In this document: positions 21,957-33,300 of the stretch, in pieces
Position numbering within the stretch: the first letter of the stretch is position 1
How the letters are laid out: each line of letters opens with the position of its first letter
The notes under the pieces: model-generated
What the model saw: only the letters and a program-made list of their open reading frames with translations
Told to the model about the DNA's origin: nothing
The model's database searches: none
Program-made: the position numbers and the translations under genes
Assembly: GCA_021234155.1 (NCBI GenBank)
Contig: JAJEKV010000056.1
Coordinates: forward strand, 1,717,330-1,781,329
Length of the DNA stretch: 64,000 nucleotides
Source of the DNA: Isoetes taiwanensis
Lineage: Eukaryota; Streptophyta; Lycopodiopsida; Isoetales; Isoetaceae
Direction of reading: 5' to 3'

Positions 21957-23986
21957 TTCAGTAAAGGAGAATAAGGTTGTTGATGCCTTAAGTTGGGTGT
22001 GGGTGTAAACACATGTAATTGCCAGAATCACTGACTTAGATCCAATGAAATTGGATTATAGAAATGATCCTTCTTTTGCAGTGCCATTCAATCTATTAGA
22101 AAAAGAAGGTTGAGATCCTCTTGGAGAATACAGGTTGCACAATGGTTCCTTTCTGTATCGAAATCGCTTATGTGTTACACAGGCATATAGGCAGAAAATG
22201 ACACAAGAATGTCATGAACCTCCTTGTTCTGTCATCGAGGAGTTCAAGCTACACTTGCTACTGTAAAAAGGTGATTCTATTGGCCTAAATTGGTAAGGGA
22301 TGTCAGAAGATATGTAGAAGCTTGTACAATTTGTTAGCAAGTTAAAGCTTCGACTAGTAAACCAGCTGGATTGTTACAACCCTTATCAATACCAGAAGAG
22401 ACATGGAAGCACATTACTATGGATTTTATGCAGGGTTTTTCAAATTCTTCTCATAAGAACAATCGGATATGGATAGTTGTGGATAGGCTGTCTAAACAAG
22501 CTCATTTTCCATGTAAGTCCACCATGACAACTCCTCAAGCGGGCAAACTCTTTTTGAAGGGGATATTCAGGATACATGGATTGCCTGCTCCACTCTTTGA
22601 TTCCATCTAAAATTCTTATCTACCATAATCCCCAGATACTTGTATGTTGCAGAGATCTCCACTGGATTACCCTTATAGAAAAAAGCATAATTCTTATCAA
22701 GCGTTGTCCCAAAAATTACTACTTTGGTTTTACTAAAATTTACCTGTAGCCCTTTACTATCACAAAAAGACCCCAAGGCATCCAAATGTCTCTGCATCCC
22801 TTCCTTGCTTCGCGCAATCAATGCAATATCATCAGCATACAAAAGCAGCAAAATAACGTAGCCACCAAGTAGAGTTCCTTCCCCCCCAATATTCCCTACC
22901 CACTCTTCCAGTTCATCAATGAATATGCCAAAGATAGTAGGCGACCGGGGACACCCTTGCTTAACCCCAATGTTACTGACCACTGTCTCCTTGCATTTCT
23001 CAACAAATGGAGTGGATAATTGAACTAACACTCGTTCATACAACAGTCTCACCGCCTCCCTATACTCTTCTGGCACCCTTATCCATTCCAAACTAATCCA
23101 CAAATTGTCTCTACAAACTGTATCAAAAGCCTTAGTGCAATCCACAAAAGCAGATGCAATTATCACAGATAGGGATCCAATATTCTGCAGCAAATTTTGG
23201 TCAGGACTTATGAAGAATTTGGGTACCACTTTGAAGTTTTCTACAGCCTATCATCCTCAAACAGATGGCCAAACAGAAGTTATTAACAGAACTATTGAAG
23301 ATATGTTACGGACTTATGTAGCAGAAAGGAAAACTCAGTAACGCAGAGATTGTCTACAGATGTGGTTTAGGTTCATCTATCACAAAGATTGGAGGTGAAG
23401 CTCCCGCTTCAGATGCAGTCACTCGTGACTTTACGAACATTTTGAAGGAACTCAAGACTCGTATTCTCAACAGTCAGCAGGCTATGATGTCCAAATTGGC
23501 AAAGAAGCAGAGAAAAGTTGAATACAAACAAGGACAATGGGTGTGGATACATCTTCCTAAGAAGAGTCTTCGAAAAATGGGTACAAGATTTATGAAATTG
23601 GCACTCAGATACTATGGACCATTTCAAATTGAAGATAGAATAGGTGAGAATGCTTATCGCCTCCATCTATATGGGAAATGGCTTAACCTTCATCCAGTCT
23701 TTAATGTTGTAGTACTAAAACCCTTCAAGGAAGGTGAAATTTCTCCTGAGGTTTTGCAAAAAAAAGGACTATCCAGATCCTCCTCTCATTAAAGGAGATG
23801 AAGAGATACTAGAACCTGAAAGATTCTTACACATTAAGACAAGGAGACACGCTGATCTTCTTATCGAAGGTATCTAGTAAAGTTTAAGTTTCATCCACCT
23901 TCTGATGCAGTATGGTACTCCAAGGACCAACTCAAGGAGTATCAAGCACTTGTGGATGAGTATGAACAAACTCTGAGGCATGATTA
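21957..23986 (+). pseudogene. Ty3/gypsy pol remnant: RNase H end, integrase, chromodomain-like tail
   Basis: In order on the plus strand: an RNase H end (KENKVVDALS, about 21962-21995); a degraded H2C2 zinc-binding part with YWPKLVRDVRRYVEAC; the integrase core with TMDF (~22415), ITDRDP (~23160) and HPQTDGQTE (~23250); then KW.NLHPVFNVVVLKPF and a C-terminal DAVWYSKDQLKEY (~23905). Integrase catalytic residues D, D and E are recognisable, but the core is split by foreign sequence at about 22586-23158. Several frameshifts and an in-frame stop (IC-stop-QVKA) are present. It is an inactive copy. Confidence 0.8.
22586..23158 (-). pseudogene. Internal LINE reverse-transcriptase fragment inside gypsy integrase
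   Basis: On the minus strand about 190 codons remain open and contain non-LTR reverse-transcriptase motifs in order: AFVDCTKAFDTV, GVKQGCPRSP, LLLYADDIALIARS, GLQVNFSKTK and YKYLGIMVD. Both ends of the LINE are missing, and neither a 3' UTR nor a poly(A) tail is seen. The piece sits between integrase residues GLP and IITDRDP, so removing it would almost exactly rejoin the integrase. A 3-bp TGC at both edges is the only possible target duplication. Confidence 0.8.
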
Positions 23987-24261
23987 ATTTGCAAATTATT
24001 TCAATTACATGATATATAACTTGTTGCAACAAATATTATTTGTCTGGCCATGGCAACCAAGAGAATTCCAGCGTGGAATCTCTAAAAAAATAATATACGT
24101 TGATCAGGCTTAATTGCCTAAAGCTCAAATATCTTTACACGAGTTGAGCTCAAAGACCTCAGATTGACTTGAGGCCATCTCTAAATAAATTGAGATGAAA
24201 GTCCTCAGATTGACTTGAGGCCATCTCTAAACGAATTGAGATGAGCAATTCTTCCTACGAT

Positions 24262-24349
24262 TGATGAGGACGTTCAATCATGGAAAGGGAAGGATTGTTA
24301 CGGTGTGATGAGGACGTTCAATCATGGAAAGGGAAGGATTGTTACGGTG
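24262..24349 (+). repeat. 44-bp tandem duplication over the PPT/LTR junction
   Basis: Two copies (24262-24305 and 24306-24349) contain the purine tract GGAAAGGGAAGGA followed by TTGTTACGGTG. The duplication covers the polypurine tract and first LTR bases. A similar doubling of a different segment of about 55 bp (GTGATTCACAACCAACAAGTG) follows at 24370-24465. Another (CCTCAGATTGACTTGAGGCC) precedes it at 24156-24245. Confidence 0.8.
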
Positions 24350-25049
24350 TTAGAACAAAATACGCTCAGGTGTGATTCACAACCAACAAGTGACTTAAAT
24401 AAAACCATTGGCTCGGGGGTGTGATTCACAGCCAACAAGTGACTTAAATAAAGCCATTGGCTCGTTAAAATGTTTGTGGCTGATAAGAGATCTAATATCA
24501 ACCCATCGAAACTTGTCCTCACAAGCATTTGAACCCTAGTCTCCAGCTTGAAATACCACGCGCCTAGCCAAGGCACCAACCTTAGACTTAATAAGAAAAG
24601 GCTAGATGCCTTTCCAAAAAGGCAAAGGCCGAAAAGGGAATTTACCTTTAAGGGCTTTTCAAGAGAATATAAAAGAACATACATAGGAAGGAAGGAAGGA
24701 AGGAAGATTCTTTTATCGTCCGCGGAGGCCAATTGGCCTATGAGACCCAAATTATACGGGTGCAGCAAGCCTGTTGCTACCCGGATTAAAAAACCCCCCC
24801 TTAGGAGGGAAAAACCGTCGCAGCAACAAACCTGCGACGGGATGAGAGAAAAAGGAATCACCGCCATAGCTCTATCTCCCTTCCTCTATTTATTTTCCCT
24901 TCTACTTCCAATTTTCCATAGCCAAGCTTGTTGGTCTGAGCGGGATAAAGATTTCCTGCTCCAGGATAAAGACTTCCTGGTGAATCCGGTTGGGTTGATC
25001 GAGCTTCTTCTACTAACTGGATTATCTTTTGAGCTCTTTGGTTTTTACA
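24340..25049 (+). mobile_element. Candidate 3' LTR of the gypsy pol remnant
   Basis: TGTTACGG directly follows a polypurine tract, and TTTTTACA gives a plausible CA end at 25049 (710 bp). A TATA-like GAATATAAAAGAAC near 24667 and a (GGAA)n run near 24688 would fit an LTR promoter. A GTCGCAGCAACAAACCTGCGAC stem-loop lies near 24818. Open frames on both strands here overlap and are not genes. No 5' partner was found. Confidence 0.5.
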
Positions 25050-25081
25050 GGTGATTTATCCGAAATCTAGAAGAGGTCATA

Positions 25082-26105
25082 TCAAGTTAGTTAGTGCTTT
25101 TAGTTAAAAGTTAAACTAAAAGTTAACGAAATTTCTTAGCTATATGCCACTTTAATAGTGAATGCAAATTTCATTAAAACCCATTATTTAACTTAACAAC
25201 CGCGAATGCGAATGTACCCTAGACCTCTTATTATGTGTCAAAGAGTTTAGAAAGTCGACTTCTATATAAAATATGACAATTCTCATATTTGTACCCGTTT
25301 TTACTTTTAAGCAATTGTAATATGGTATCATAGGTGAAGATTTGCTTCTGCGTTTAACTTTCTTTTCTAGAGATAGTCTTAGAATGCTTTGGAGATCCTG
25401 AGAAGGCTTGCTCTAACTTTCTAATGCATCACTTCTTGCTCGAACCAGCAAGGATTGGTGAAAATGTTGTAAAACCATTGGTATTATAGCATGTGCCAGT
25501 TGCTAGGTACTTGCGATAAGTAACTTAACTAGTTTATCTTTGCACACATCTAGTTGCTTTAGCTTAAATTAGCCACGGGCATGAACATAGAAAACCAGTT
25601 GTTAAGTGATCCCTACGAGCAAGGCTCGAAAATAGCAATATGTCTAACCAGTAAAAATGCCGCTTGGTATTTGAGGCTGCCAGAAAAAATATACGTTAGT
25701 GCATTTTTTAGTGTATTTTATCAAAAAAAAATTATTTTCTTGCTGGAAAGCTGTCGAAATTCTTTTGGGATGAGCGGAATTCAAGAGAAGTGGGCGGATT
25801 TTTAGGGGGTTGAACTCCCCTATTTTCGAACCATGCCTACAAGGTGACTTTAGACCCTACTGCTATTTTCTAGTTTCATTAACTTTTAGCTAATTTTCCT
25901 AACTTAAATAAACACAATACAAAAAAAAGTTCGTTAGTGCTTTTAGTTAAAAGTTAAAGTTAAAGTTAACAAAATTTCTTAACTATATGCTACTTTAAAT
26001 AGTGAACGCAAATTTCATTAAAAACCATTATTTTTAAGCATCTATATGCCCCTTCTTTGTTTCTTACTTAACAACTGCGAATGAGAATGTACCTAGACCT
26101 CTTAT
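25082..26105 (+). repeat. Second direct-repeat pair about 850 bp apart
   Basis: 25082-25232 and 25931-26105 share a long similar stretch, beginning TTAGTGCTTTTAGTTAAAAG and ending near TACCTAGACCTCTTATT. Between them lie the right 129-bp repeat copy (25518-25646) and a TGGTATCATAGG string at 25321-25333 that resembles a primer binding site. The area looks like overlapping LTR-element debris. The frame at 25581-25805 is not convincing. Confidence 0.6.
25518..25646 (+). repeat. Right copy of the 129-bp direct repeat
   Basis: See 21828-21956. The sequences diverge immediately after TGTCTA, so the repeat has a sharp right edge. Confidence 0.7.
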
Positions 26106-26697
26106 TGTAACGCATCTATAAGCATTGTCAGATCTGTAACTTGTACTATATTGTCCAGATATTCTTGTATATCAGTATTCAAAGTTTTGGAATTGTGCAA
26201 CAAAAATTGCTGGTGTAATAAGTTATAAAGATTTATGAAAGTATATTTTGCCACTTTTACAATGGGTTCTCAAGCTGGGTTTTGGAAAGAGTGCTTCAAA
26301 TCTTGAGCTTCTTTAGATGATGCCTTGGTTTTGCATAGGGATTGCAATTGGATTGCTAACAAGCTTGACGTATATGGGATCTACAATCTTTCCTTTTTCT
26401 TATTCGGTCTTATACTGACATGCTTCATGCTTACACTAATATGTTATTATATGACATATCATACCTTACATTGTTCTTGTTTGTTAACTTGTCACCTTAA
26501 GAAAACTTTAAGTGCTTTTTTTGCACATGTATAAAACTAGGTCATGCATTGATGCCAATTTATCGCAAAATTCCTCTTTTCGAAGATGCATCAAGTTAGA
26601 TAAACTATTGTTGTTGGCTTTTGAAAATTGATCATGTCATCAAATCATTAACCATACGTGGGGTTTGCTTACTAGAGGCTAAAAAAATATCTACCTC
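26106..26697. other. AT-rich spacer, nothing recognised
   Basis: There is no domain, repeat boundary or RNA gene here that I can support. The frame at 26325-26534 has a hydrophobic, low-complexity translation and no recognisable motif. Confidence 0.5.
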
Positions 26698-29600
26698 CAA
26701 AATACTCATGTACAAAATACGCTATGTGTTACCAAACATTTTTATATACAAAAGTGTTGTCCACTAGTGGTTTACCTGGATACTGGGTAGTGGTTTATCA
26801 GGACACTAGATAGTGGTTTCTCTGGACAAGTCATGTTCATGGTAGGATTATACATTGAGTATAAATGCTCATGTACAAAATACTCTGTCTGTTTATGCCT
26901 AATATATTTATACCAAGGAGTGTGACCACCAGTGGATTATCTGGACACTAGGTAATGGTTTTTCTAGAGAAGTCATGTTCAGGGTAGGATTATACATTTG
27001 AGTACAAATGCTCATGTATAGAATACCCTATGTATTTATTCCTAATGTATTTATACAAGGAGTATTGACCACTAGTGGTTTATTTCGACACTGGGTAGTG
27101 GTTTGTCTGGACACTTGCTAATGGTTTTTCTGGACAAGTCATGTTCAAAGTTGGATTATACAATGAGTACAAATACTTATTTACAAAATACCCTATGTAT
27201 TTATCAAATGTATTTACACCAAAGAGTGTCGTCCAAAGTGGTTTATCTGGACACTAGGTAGCGGTTTATCTGGACACTTGTGAGCGCTTTTTCAGGACAA
27301 GTCATGTTCAAGGTAGGATTAAACATTGAGTACAATTACTCATGTCCAAAATACCCTATTTATTTATACCAAATGTGTTTATACCCGAGTGTTGTCCGCT
27401 AGTGGTTTATCTGGACACTGGGTGGTGGTTTATCAGGACACTAGGTAGTGGTTTCTCTGGACAAGTCATGTTCTGGGTAGGATTAAACATTGAGTATAAA
27501 TCCTCATGTATAAAATACCCTATGTACATATACCAAAAGTATTTATACCCAAGAGTGTTGTCCATAAGTGTTATCTGGACACTAGGCAATGGTTTATCAA
27601 GACACTGGGTAGTGGTTTTTCTGGACAAGTCATGTTCAGCGTAGGATTAGTATATGGGTACAAATACACGTACAAAATACATTATATATTTGTCCAATGG
27701 TTTATCAAGACACTGTGTAGTGGTTTTTCTGGACAACTTAGGATTAATACATGGGTACAAATACACATGTACAAAATACATTGTATATTTATGCCAAACA
27801 TATTTATACTTAAGGGTGTTGTCCACTAGTGGTTTATCTGGACAGGAGGTGGTGGTTTTCCTGGACAAGTCATGTTCAGGATAGGATTATACATTGGGTA
27901 CGAATACTCATGTACAAAATACACTATGTATTTATGCCAAACGTATTTAAACTTAAGAGTGTTGTCTATAGTGGTTTATCTGGACATTGGGTGGTGGTTT
28001 TTCTGGACACTGGATAGTGGTTTTTCTAGACAAGTCATGTTCAGCGTAGGATTATACATGGGTACAAATTCATATGTACAAAATACATTATATATTTATG
28101 CCAAACATATTTATACTTAAGGGTGTTGTCTACTAGTGGTTTATCTGGACACTATGTGGTGGTTTTTCTGGACACTAGGTAGTGGTATTTTTGGACAAGT
28201 CATGTTTAGGATAGGATTATACATTGGGTACAAATACTCATGTACAAAATACACTATGTATTTATGCCAAACGTATTTAAACTTAAGAGTGTTTATCTAT
28301 AGTGGTTTATCTGGACACTGGGTGGTGGTTTTTCTGGACACTAGGTAGTGGTTTTTCTAGGCAAGTCATGTTCAGGGTAGGGTTATACATTGGGTACAAA
28401 TACTCATGTACAAAATACACTATGTGTTTATACCAAACGTATTTGTACCAACCAATAGTGGTTTATCTGCGCACTGGGTGGTGGTTTTTCTGGACACTGG
28501 GTAGTGGTTTTTCTAGACAAGTCATATATACATTGGGTACAAGTACTCATGTACAAAATACACTATGTATTTAAGCCAAATGTATTTAAACTTAAGAGTG
28601 TTGTCTATAGTGGTTTATCTGGACATTGGGTGATGGTTTTTTTGGACACTGGGCAGTGGTTTTCTTGGACAAGTTATGTTCAGGGTAGGATTATACATTG
28701 GGGACAAATACTGATGTACAAAGTACACTAGTGTTGTCCAATAGTAGTTTATCTAGACACTCGGTGGTAGTTTTTCTTGACACTGGATAGTGGTTTTTCT
28801 GGACAAGTCATGTTAGGATTATACATTGGGTACAAATACTCGTGTACAAAATATACTATGTATTTATGCCCAACGTATTTATACTTAAGAGTGTTGTCCA
28901 TTAGTGGTTTATCTGGACACTAGATGGTGGTTTTTCTAGACACTAGGTAGTGGTTTTTCTGGACAGGTCATCTTCAGGGTAGGGTTATACATTGGGTACA
29001 AATACTCATGTTCAAAATATACTATGTATTTATACGAAACATATTTATACCAACCAATAGTGGTTTATCTAGACACTAGGTGGTGGTTTTTCTGGAGATT
29101 GGATGGTGGTTTTTCTGGACAAGTCATGTTCATGGTAGGATTATACATTGGGCACAAATACTCATGCACAAAATACACTATGTATTTATGCCAAACATAT
29201 TTATACTTAAGAGTGTTGTCTATACTGGTTTATCTGGACATGAGGTGGTGGTTTTTCTAGACACTGGGTAGTGGTTTTTCTGGACAAGTCATAGGGTAGG
29301 ATTATACATTGGGTACAAATATTCATGTACAAAATACACTATGTGTTTATTACACTATGTGTTTATATCAAATGTATTTATACCAACCAATAGTGGTTTA
29401 TCTGGACACTGGGTGGTGGTTTTTCTGGACACTGGGTAGTGGTTTTTCTGGACAAGTCATGTTCAGGGTAGGATTATACATTGGGTACAAGTGCTCATGT
29501 ACAAAAGACACTATGTATTTAAGCCAAACATATTTAAAGATGAGTGTTGTCTACACTGGTTTATCTGGACATTGGGTGATGGTTTTTTTGGATACTGGGT

Positions 29601-30077
29601 AGTGGTTTCTCTGGACAAGTTATGTTCAGGTAGGATTATACATTGGGGACAAATATTGATGTACAAAATGCACTAGGTTGTCCAATAGTAGTTTATCTGG
29701 ACACTGGGTGGTGGTTTTTCTGGACACTGGATAGTGGTTTTTCTGGACAAGTTATGTTCATGGTAGGATTATATATTGGATACAAATACTCGTGTACAAA
29801 ATATACTATGTGTTTATGCCAAATGTATTTGTACTTAAGAGTGTTGTCCAATAGTGTTTTATCTGGACACTAGGTGGTGGTTTTTCTGGACACTAGGTAG
29901 TGGTTTTTCTGGGACAAGTCATCTTCAGTGTAGGATTACACGTTGGGTAGAAATACTCATGTACAATATATATTTATACCAAACGTATTTATACCAACCA
30001 ATCGTGGGTTATCTAGACACTGGGTGGTGGTTTTTCTGGAAATTGGATAGTGGTTTTTCTGGACAAGTCATGTTCAT
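26698..30077 (+). repeat. Tandem satellite array, monomer about 165 bp
   Basis: About 20 diverged monomers. Each contains two or three copies of a sub-unit GTGGTTTTTCTGGACACTGG, then CAAGTCATGTTCAGGGTAGG, ATTATACATTGGGTACAAAT, ACTCATGTACAAAATACACT, ATGTATTTATGCCAAACGTA and TTTATACTTAAGAGTGTTGT. Spacing between successive GGATTATACATTGGG strings ranges from about 132 to 172 bases, mostly 160-168. Left-end monomers have fewer sub-units. Because a 165-base unit is a multiple of three, tryptophan-rich frames stay open across several monomers; I do not consider them genes. Confidence 0.92.
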
Positions 30078-30338
30078 GATATCTAGCATTATAACAGGGG
30101 GTTAACTTTTGATATTTTATACGCTTTTCTATATGGTTTTTCTATGATTTTGTTGTTGTATTCGAGTGTGCATACTAAATAGTATTTCTAGAGTGCATCA
30201 ATTTTTAACCGTTGATTTGCGAGGCTGTGGTTTCTCTTTTGATTTTCACCCTTAAAAAAAATCTAAAGCTACAAAAACTTTAGGGCTACAAAAACTTTAG
30301 GGCTTTAGGGTTTGTTTAGGGCTTTAGGGCTTTAGGGA
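30078..30338 (+). repeat. Spacer ending in telomere-like TTTAGGG motifs
   Basis: After the satellite, an AT-rich spacer ends in six or seven TTTAGGG motifs, mostly as CTTTAGGG octamers, at about 30278-30337. TTTAGGG is the plant telomere unit, but the copies are interrupted and have an 8-base rather than 7-base spacing. Confidence 0.6.
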
Positions 30339-30499
30339 TCTGGCAAAAGATAGCAATTGGCGATAGAGGGGCTATCTGGCTTCAAATCTGGAGCTATTTT
30401 GGAAGCCGAGCTTTGGGCTTCCATGGCTATGGCGGATTTTTGGTACCCAAATCGGCAAATCTCTAAGATGTGGCTATGCCAGACTGACAGATGAGGTAA

Positions 30500-31440
30500 A
30501 TGGTATGCAATCGTCAAAATGATCTAATACAAGAATGCATTAAGGCAAAAAATTTATCTACAGGTATGCGTATCCATGAACAGATTGTCCAAAGGGGCAT
30601 GGAGGGAAATGTGTATTTGGGAAATTTCCTTTTGAGTTTATATGCCAAATATGGTAGTTTGGATAAAGCATTGTAGACTTTTAATGCTATGCCTTGTCAG
30701 AATGTAGTATCGTGGTCTGCAATGATTTCAGCATATCGTAAACATGGTCAACCTAGGAAAGCTGTTGGGCTACTCAATGAAATGGAATGCGAAGGGCTTA
30801 AGCCCAACAGGATCACAATGATTACTGTCCTTAATGCATTATTGACATCAGAGCTCTTGAATTCAGGTAAGCTTATCCATGCTTGCATCATTAACAGTGG
30901 ATTCCAGTCTGATATTGTCATAGAAAATACCTTTATCAAAATGTATGGTGACTGTTGCAGTGTCGAAAATGCAAGAACAGTATTCGAAAGAATGGAACAT
31001 CAAAACATAGTATCATGGACTGCTATAATTGGGGCATATGCTGATCATGGCCATGGTCAGGAGGCATTTCAGCTCTTTCATAAGATGCAAGAGGAGAACA
31101 TGAAACCTAATATCGTGACATTTGTTTGCTATTCTCAATGCATGTTCTTTATCTACAAGTTTAGATGCTGGTAAGCAAATTCATGACATTATTAATGCAA
31201 GTGGATCACAGAGAAACACTGTGCTAGAAAATGCAATTATGAATATGTATAACAAATGTGGTAATTTTGAGCAAGCATACAGACTGTTCAATCAGGCTCC
31301 TCACAAGGATGCAAGCTTGTGGACACTTATGATTTCTACTTATGTACAACATAAAAACAGGGAAGATGCCTTCAAGGTTTTTGATCAAATGCAGCAGCAA
31401 GGCGTTCATCCGAATAAGTTTGCACACACAACAATTCAAT
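30500..31440 (+). pseudogene. PLS-type pentatricopeptide repeat (PPR) pseudogene
   Basis: PPR proteins bind organelle RNA; the PLS class does C-to-U editing. Readable repeat signatures include GMRIHEQIVQRG, NVVSWSAMISAYRKHGQPRK, GKLIHACIINSG, NIVSWTAIIGAYADHGHGQE, GKQIHDIINASG and SLWTLMISTYVQHKNREDAF. The frame, intronless as usual for the family, has a TAG stop at 30674-30676 in place of a likely glutamate codon. A one-base insertion lies near 31124-31128 (V-T-F to A-I-L-N). The C-terminal E/DYW region is missing after ~31440. N-terminal repeats are absent too. It lies between two satellite blocks. Confidence 0.88.
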
Positions 31441-32066
31441 CTGATAACTCATTCAATTGTGGTACTATCATACTTAAATCTTTTGATAGTGGTATTGTTG
31501 TTCTAAATAGATGCATCTTTCTGTTTCTGGAAACCGCCCATGTATTCTTAACATTAAAGAGATGTTTCATGGAGCAATCAAGTATTGGAGTTTTTGCAGT
31601 TCTCGCAGCCGTGGAGAGGGCATATGGTTTTGGTGCTAGTGCTAGGCATGAACCATCCCTACAATTCTTGCATTATGCACTTGTAGATGATTGGCCTCCA
31701 CACCGTATATCCTTATTCTCCCATCAATGTCCCACCTCACAAAAGGGATCTATGATGTTTGAACAACCATTTTGGGAACATTTATAAGATAGCATTTGTA
31801 CCATAAAGTTGCCAGATGAATTATATGATGCAATTGATGAGCCACCGTTTGAAGATAAAACTGATGTAACCAATCTATTTCGATCCATTCATAATATAAT
31901 AAGGTTCAGGCTTCAAATCAGTAGTTTACCTATGTTTGCTTTAGTTAGGGCCCGAAGGGCCCAAAATTTTTTTTAATATAACAATAAACACATAACTACC
32001 ACTAACATTATTAACACAAACCATTGCATTTAACACATTTAAATTAAAATCCCCCTTAAACCCCCT
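31441..32066 (+). other. Anonymous region after the PPR fossil
   Basis: The PPR frame runs on without PPR motifs to a stop near 31786. A further readable stretch (PDELYDAIDEPPFEDKTD, about 31812-31866) is unrecognised. A GGGCCCGAAGGGCCC palindrome lies at 31948-31962, followed by a T-run. Confidence 0.4.
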
Positions 32067-32348
32067 TTGGTTTGGGTGCATATTCACACGGGGGGTTACG
32101 TAGGGCAGCGAGAGCTCCAAAAATATATTTACAATACATGTACAAAATTAACACCATTAAGTACATTCTCTCAAACCTTATAGTATTTTGTAAACTTTAA
32201 TATACAGTATATAAAAACTTGTACATGCATACCCCACAAACAAGGATCGCTATGTACGGTCCAGATCTTGGAATAAAGGGCAAATATGCCCATCCGACAG
32301 CTCTCGTTGCCCGGAGTAACCCCCCGTGTGAATATACACCCAAACCAA
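32067..32348. mobile_element. MITE with ~50-bp terminal inverted repeats
   Basis: The left arm (32067-32117) and the inverted right arm (32298-32348) match at about 45 of 50 positions, both starting TTGGTTTGGGTG and containing ATTCACACGGGGGGTTAC. The 282-bp element has no coding capacity. Satellite sequence begins immediately at its right end. No clear target duplication was seen. Confidence 0.75.
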
Positions 32349-33300
32349 CAAAATACACTGTATTTATACCAAACGTATTTATACCAACCAATAGTGGTTT
32401 ATCTAGATACTGGGTGGTGGTTTTTCTGGACACTGGTAGTAGTTTTTATGGACAAGTCATGTTCAGGGTAGAATTATAAATTGGGTACAAGTACTCATGT
32501 ACAAAATACAATATGTATTTATGCCAAACGTATTTAAACTTAAGAGTTTTTATACTTAAGAGTGTTGTCCATTAGTGGTTTATCTGGACACTAGGTGGTG
32601 GTTTTTCTGGACATTAGGTAGTGGTTTTTCTGGACAAGTAATGTTCAGGGTAGGATTGTACATTGGGTACAAGTACACATGTACAAAATACACTATGTAT
32701 TTATGCCAAATGTATTTATACTTAAGAGTGTTGTCCACTAGTGGTTTTTCTGGACACTGGATGGTGGTTTTTCTGGACACTGGGTAGTGGTTTTTCTGGA
32801 CAAGTCGTGTTTATAGTAAGAACATGAGAATTTGTACCCAGTGTTTAATCCTACCTTGAACATGACTTGTCCAGAGAGACCACTACCTAGTGTCCTAATA
32901 AACCACCACCCAGTGTACATGAGGATTTGTCCTCAATGTTTGGCATAAATACATATTGTATTTTGTACTTGAGTACTTGTATTCAATGTATAATTCTACC
33001 CTCAACATGACTTGTCCGGAAAAACCACTACCCAGTGTCCAGATAAACCACTACACAATGTCTAGATAAACCACTAGTGGACTGCTCTTTGGTATAAATA
33101 TGTTTGTTATATAAATATATAGTGTATATTGTACATAAGTATACTCTATGTATAATCCTACCTTGAACATGAGTTGTCCAAAAAAACCACTGCCCAGTGT
33201 CTGGATAAACCACTACCCAGTGTCCAGATAAACCACTAATGGACAACGCTCTTAGGTATACATGCGTTTGATATAAACATGTATTGACAAATGTATTGAC
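32349..33300. repeat. Second satellite block with an orientation switch
   Basis: Monomers of the 26.7-30.1 kb satellite continue on the plus strand to about 32818. From about 32820 to 33300 the same satellite is inverted (AACATGACTTGTCCAGAGAG, AAACCACTACCCAGTGTCC). The switch point at 32815-32825 is a head-to-head junction of two arrays. Monomers near the junction lack some sub-units. Confidence 0.9.

Noticed and set aside
24322-25054. Long overlapping ORFs on both strands
   Set aside because: They lie in a candidate LTR with a purine tract, TATA-like box and simple repeats; neither has a domain.
27342-30105. Many overlapping tryptophan-rich ORFs across the satellite
   Set aside because: They arise because the monomer is close to a multiple of three and low in stops; the same text repeats with indels and has no start, domain or codon signal.
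30500-31440. Functional PPR gene
   Set aside because: In-frame TAG, a frameshift and loss of both ends make a functional product unlikely.
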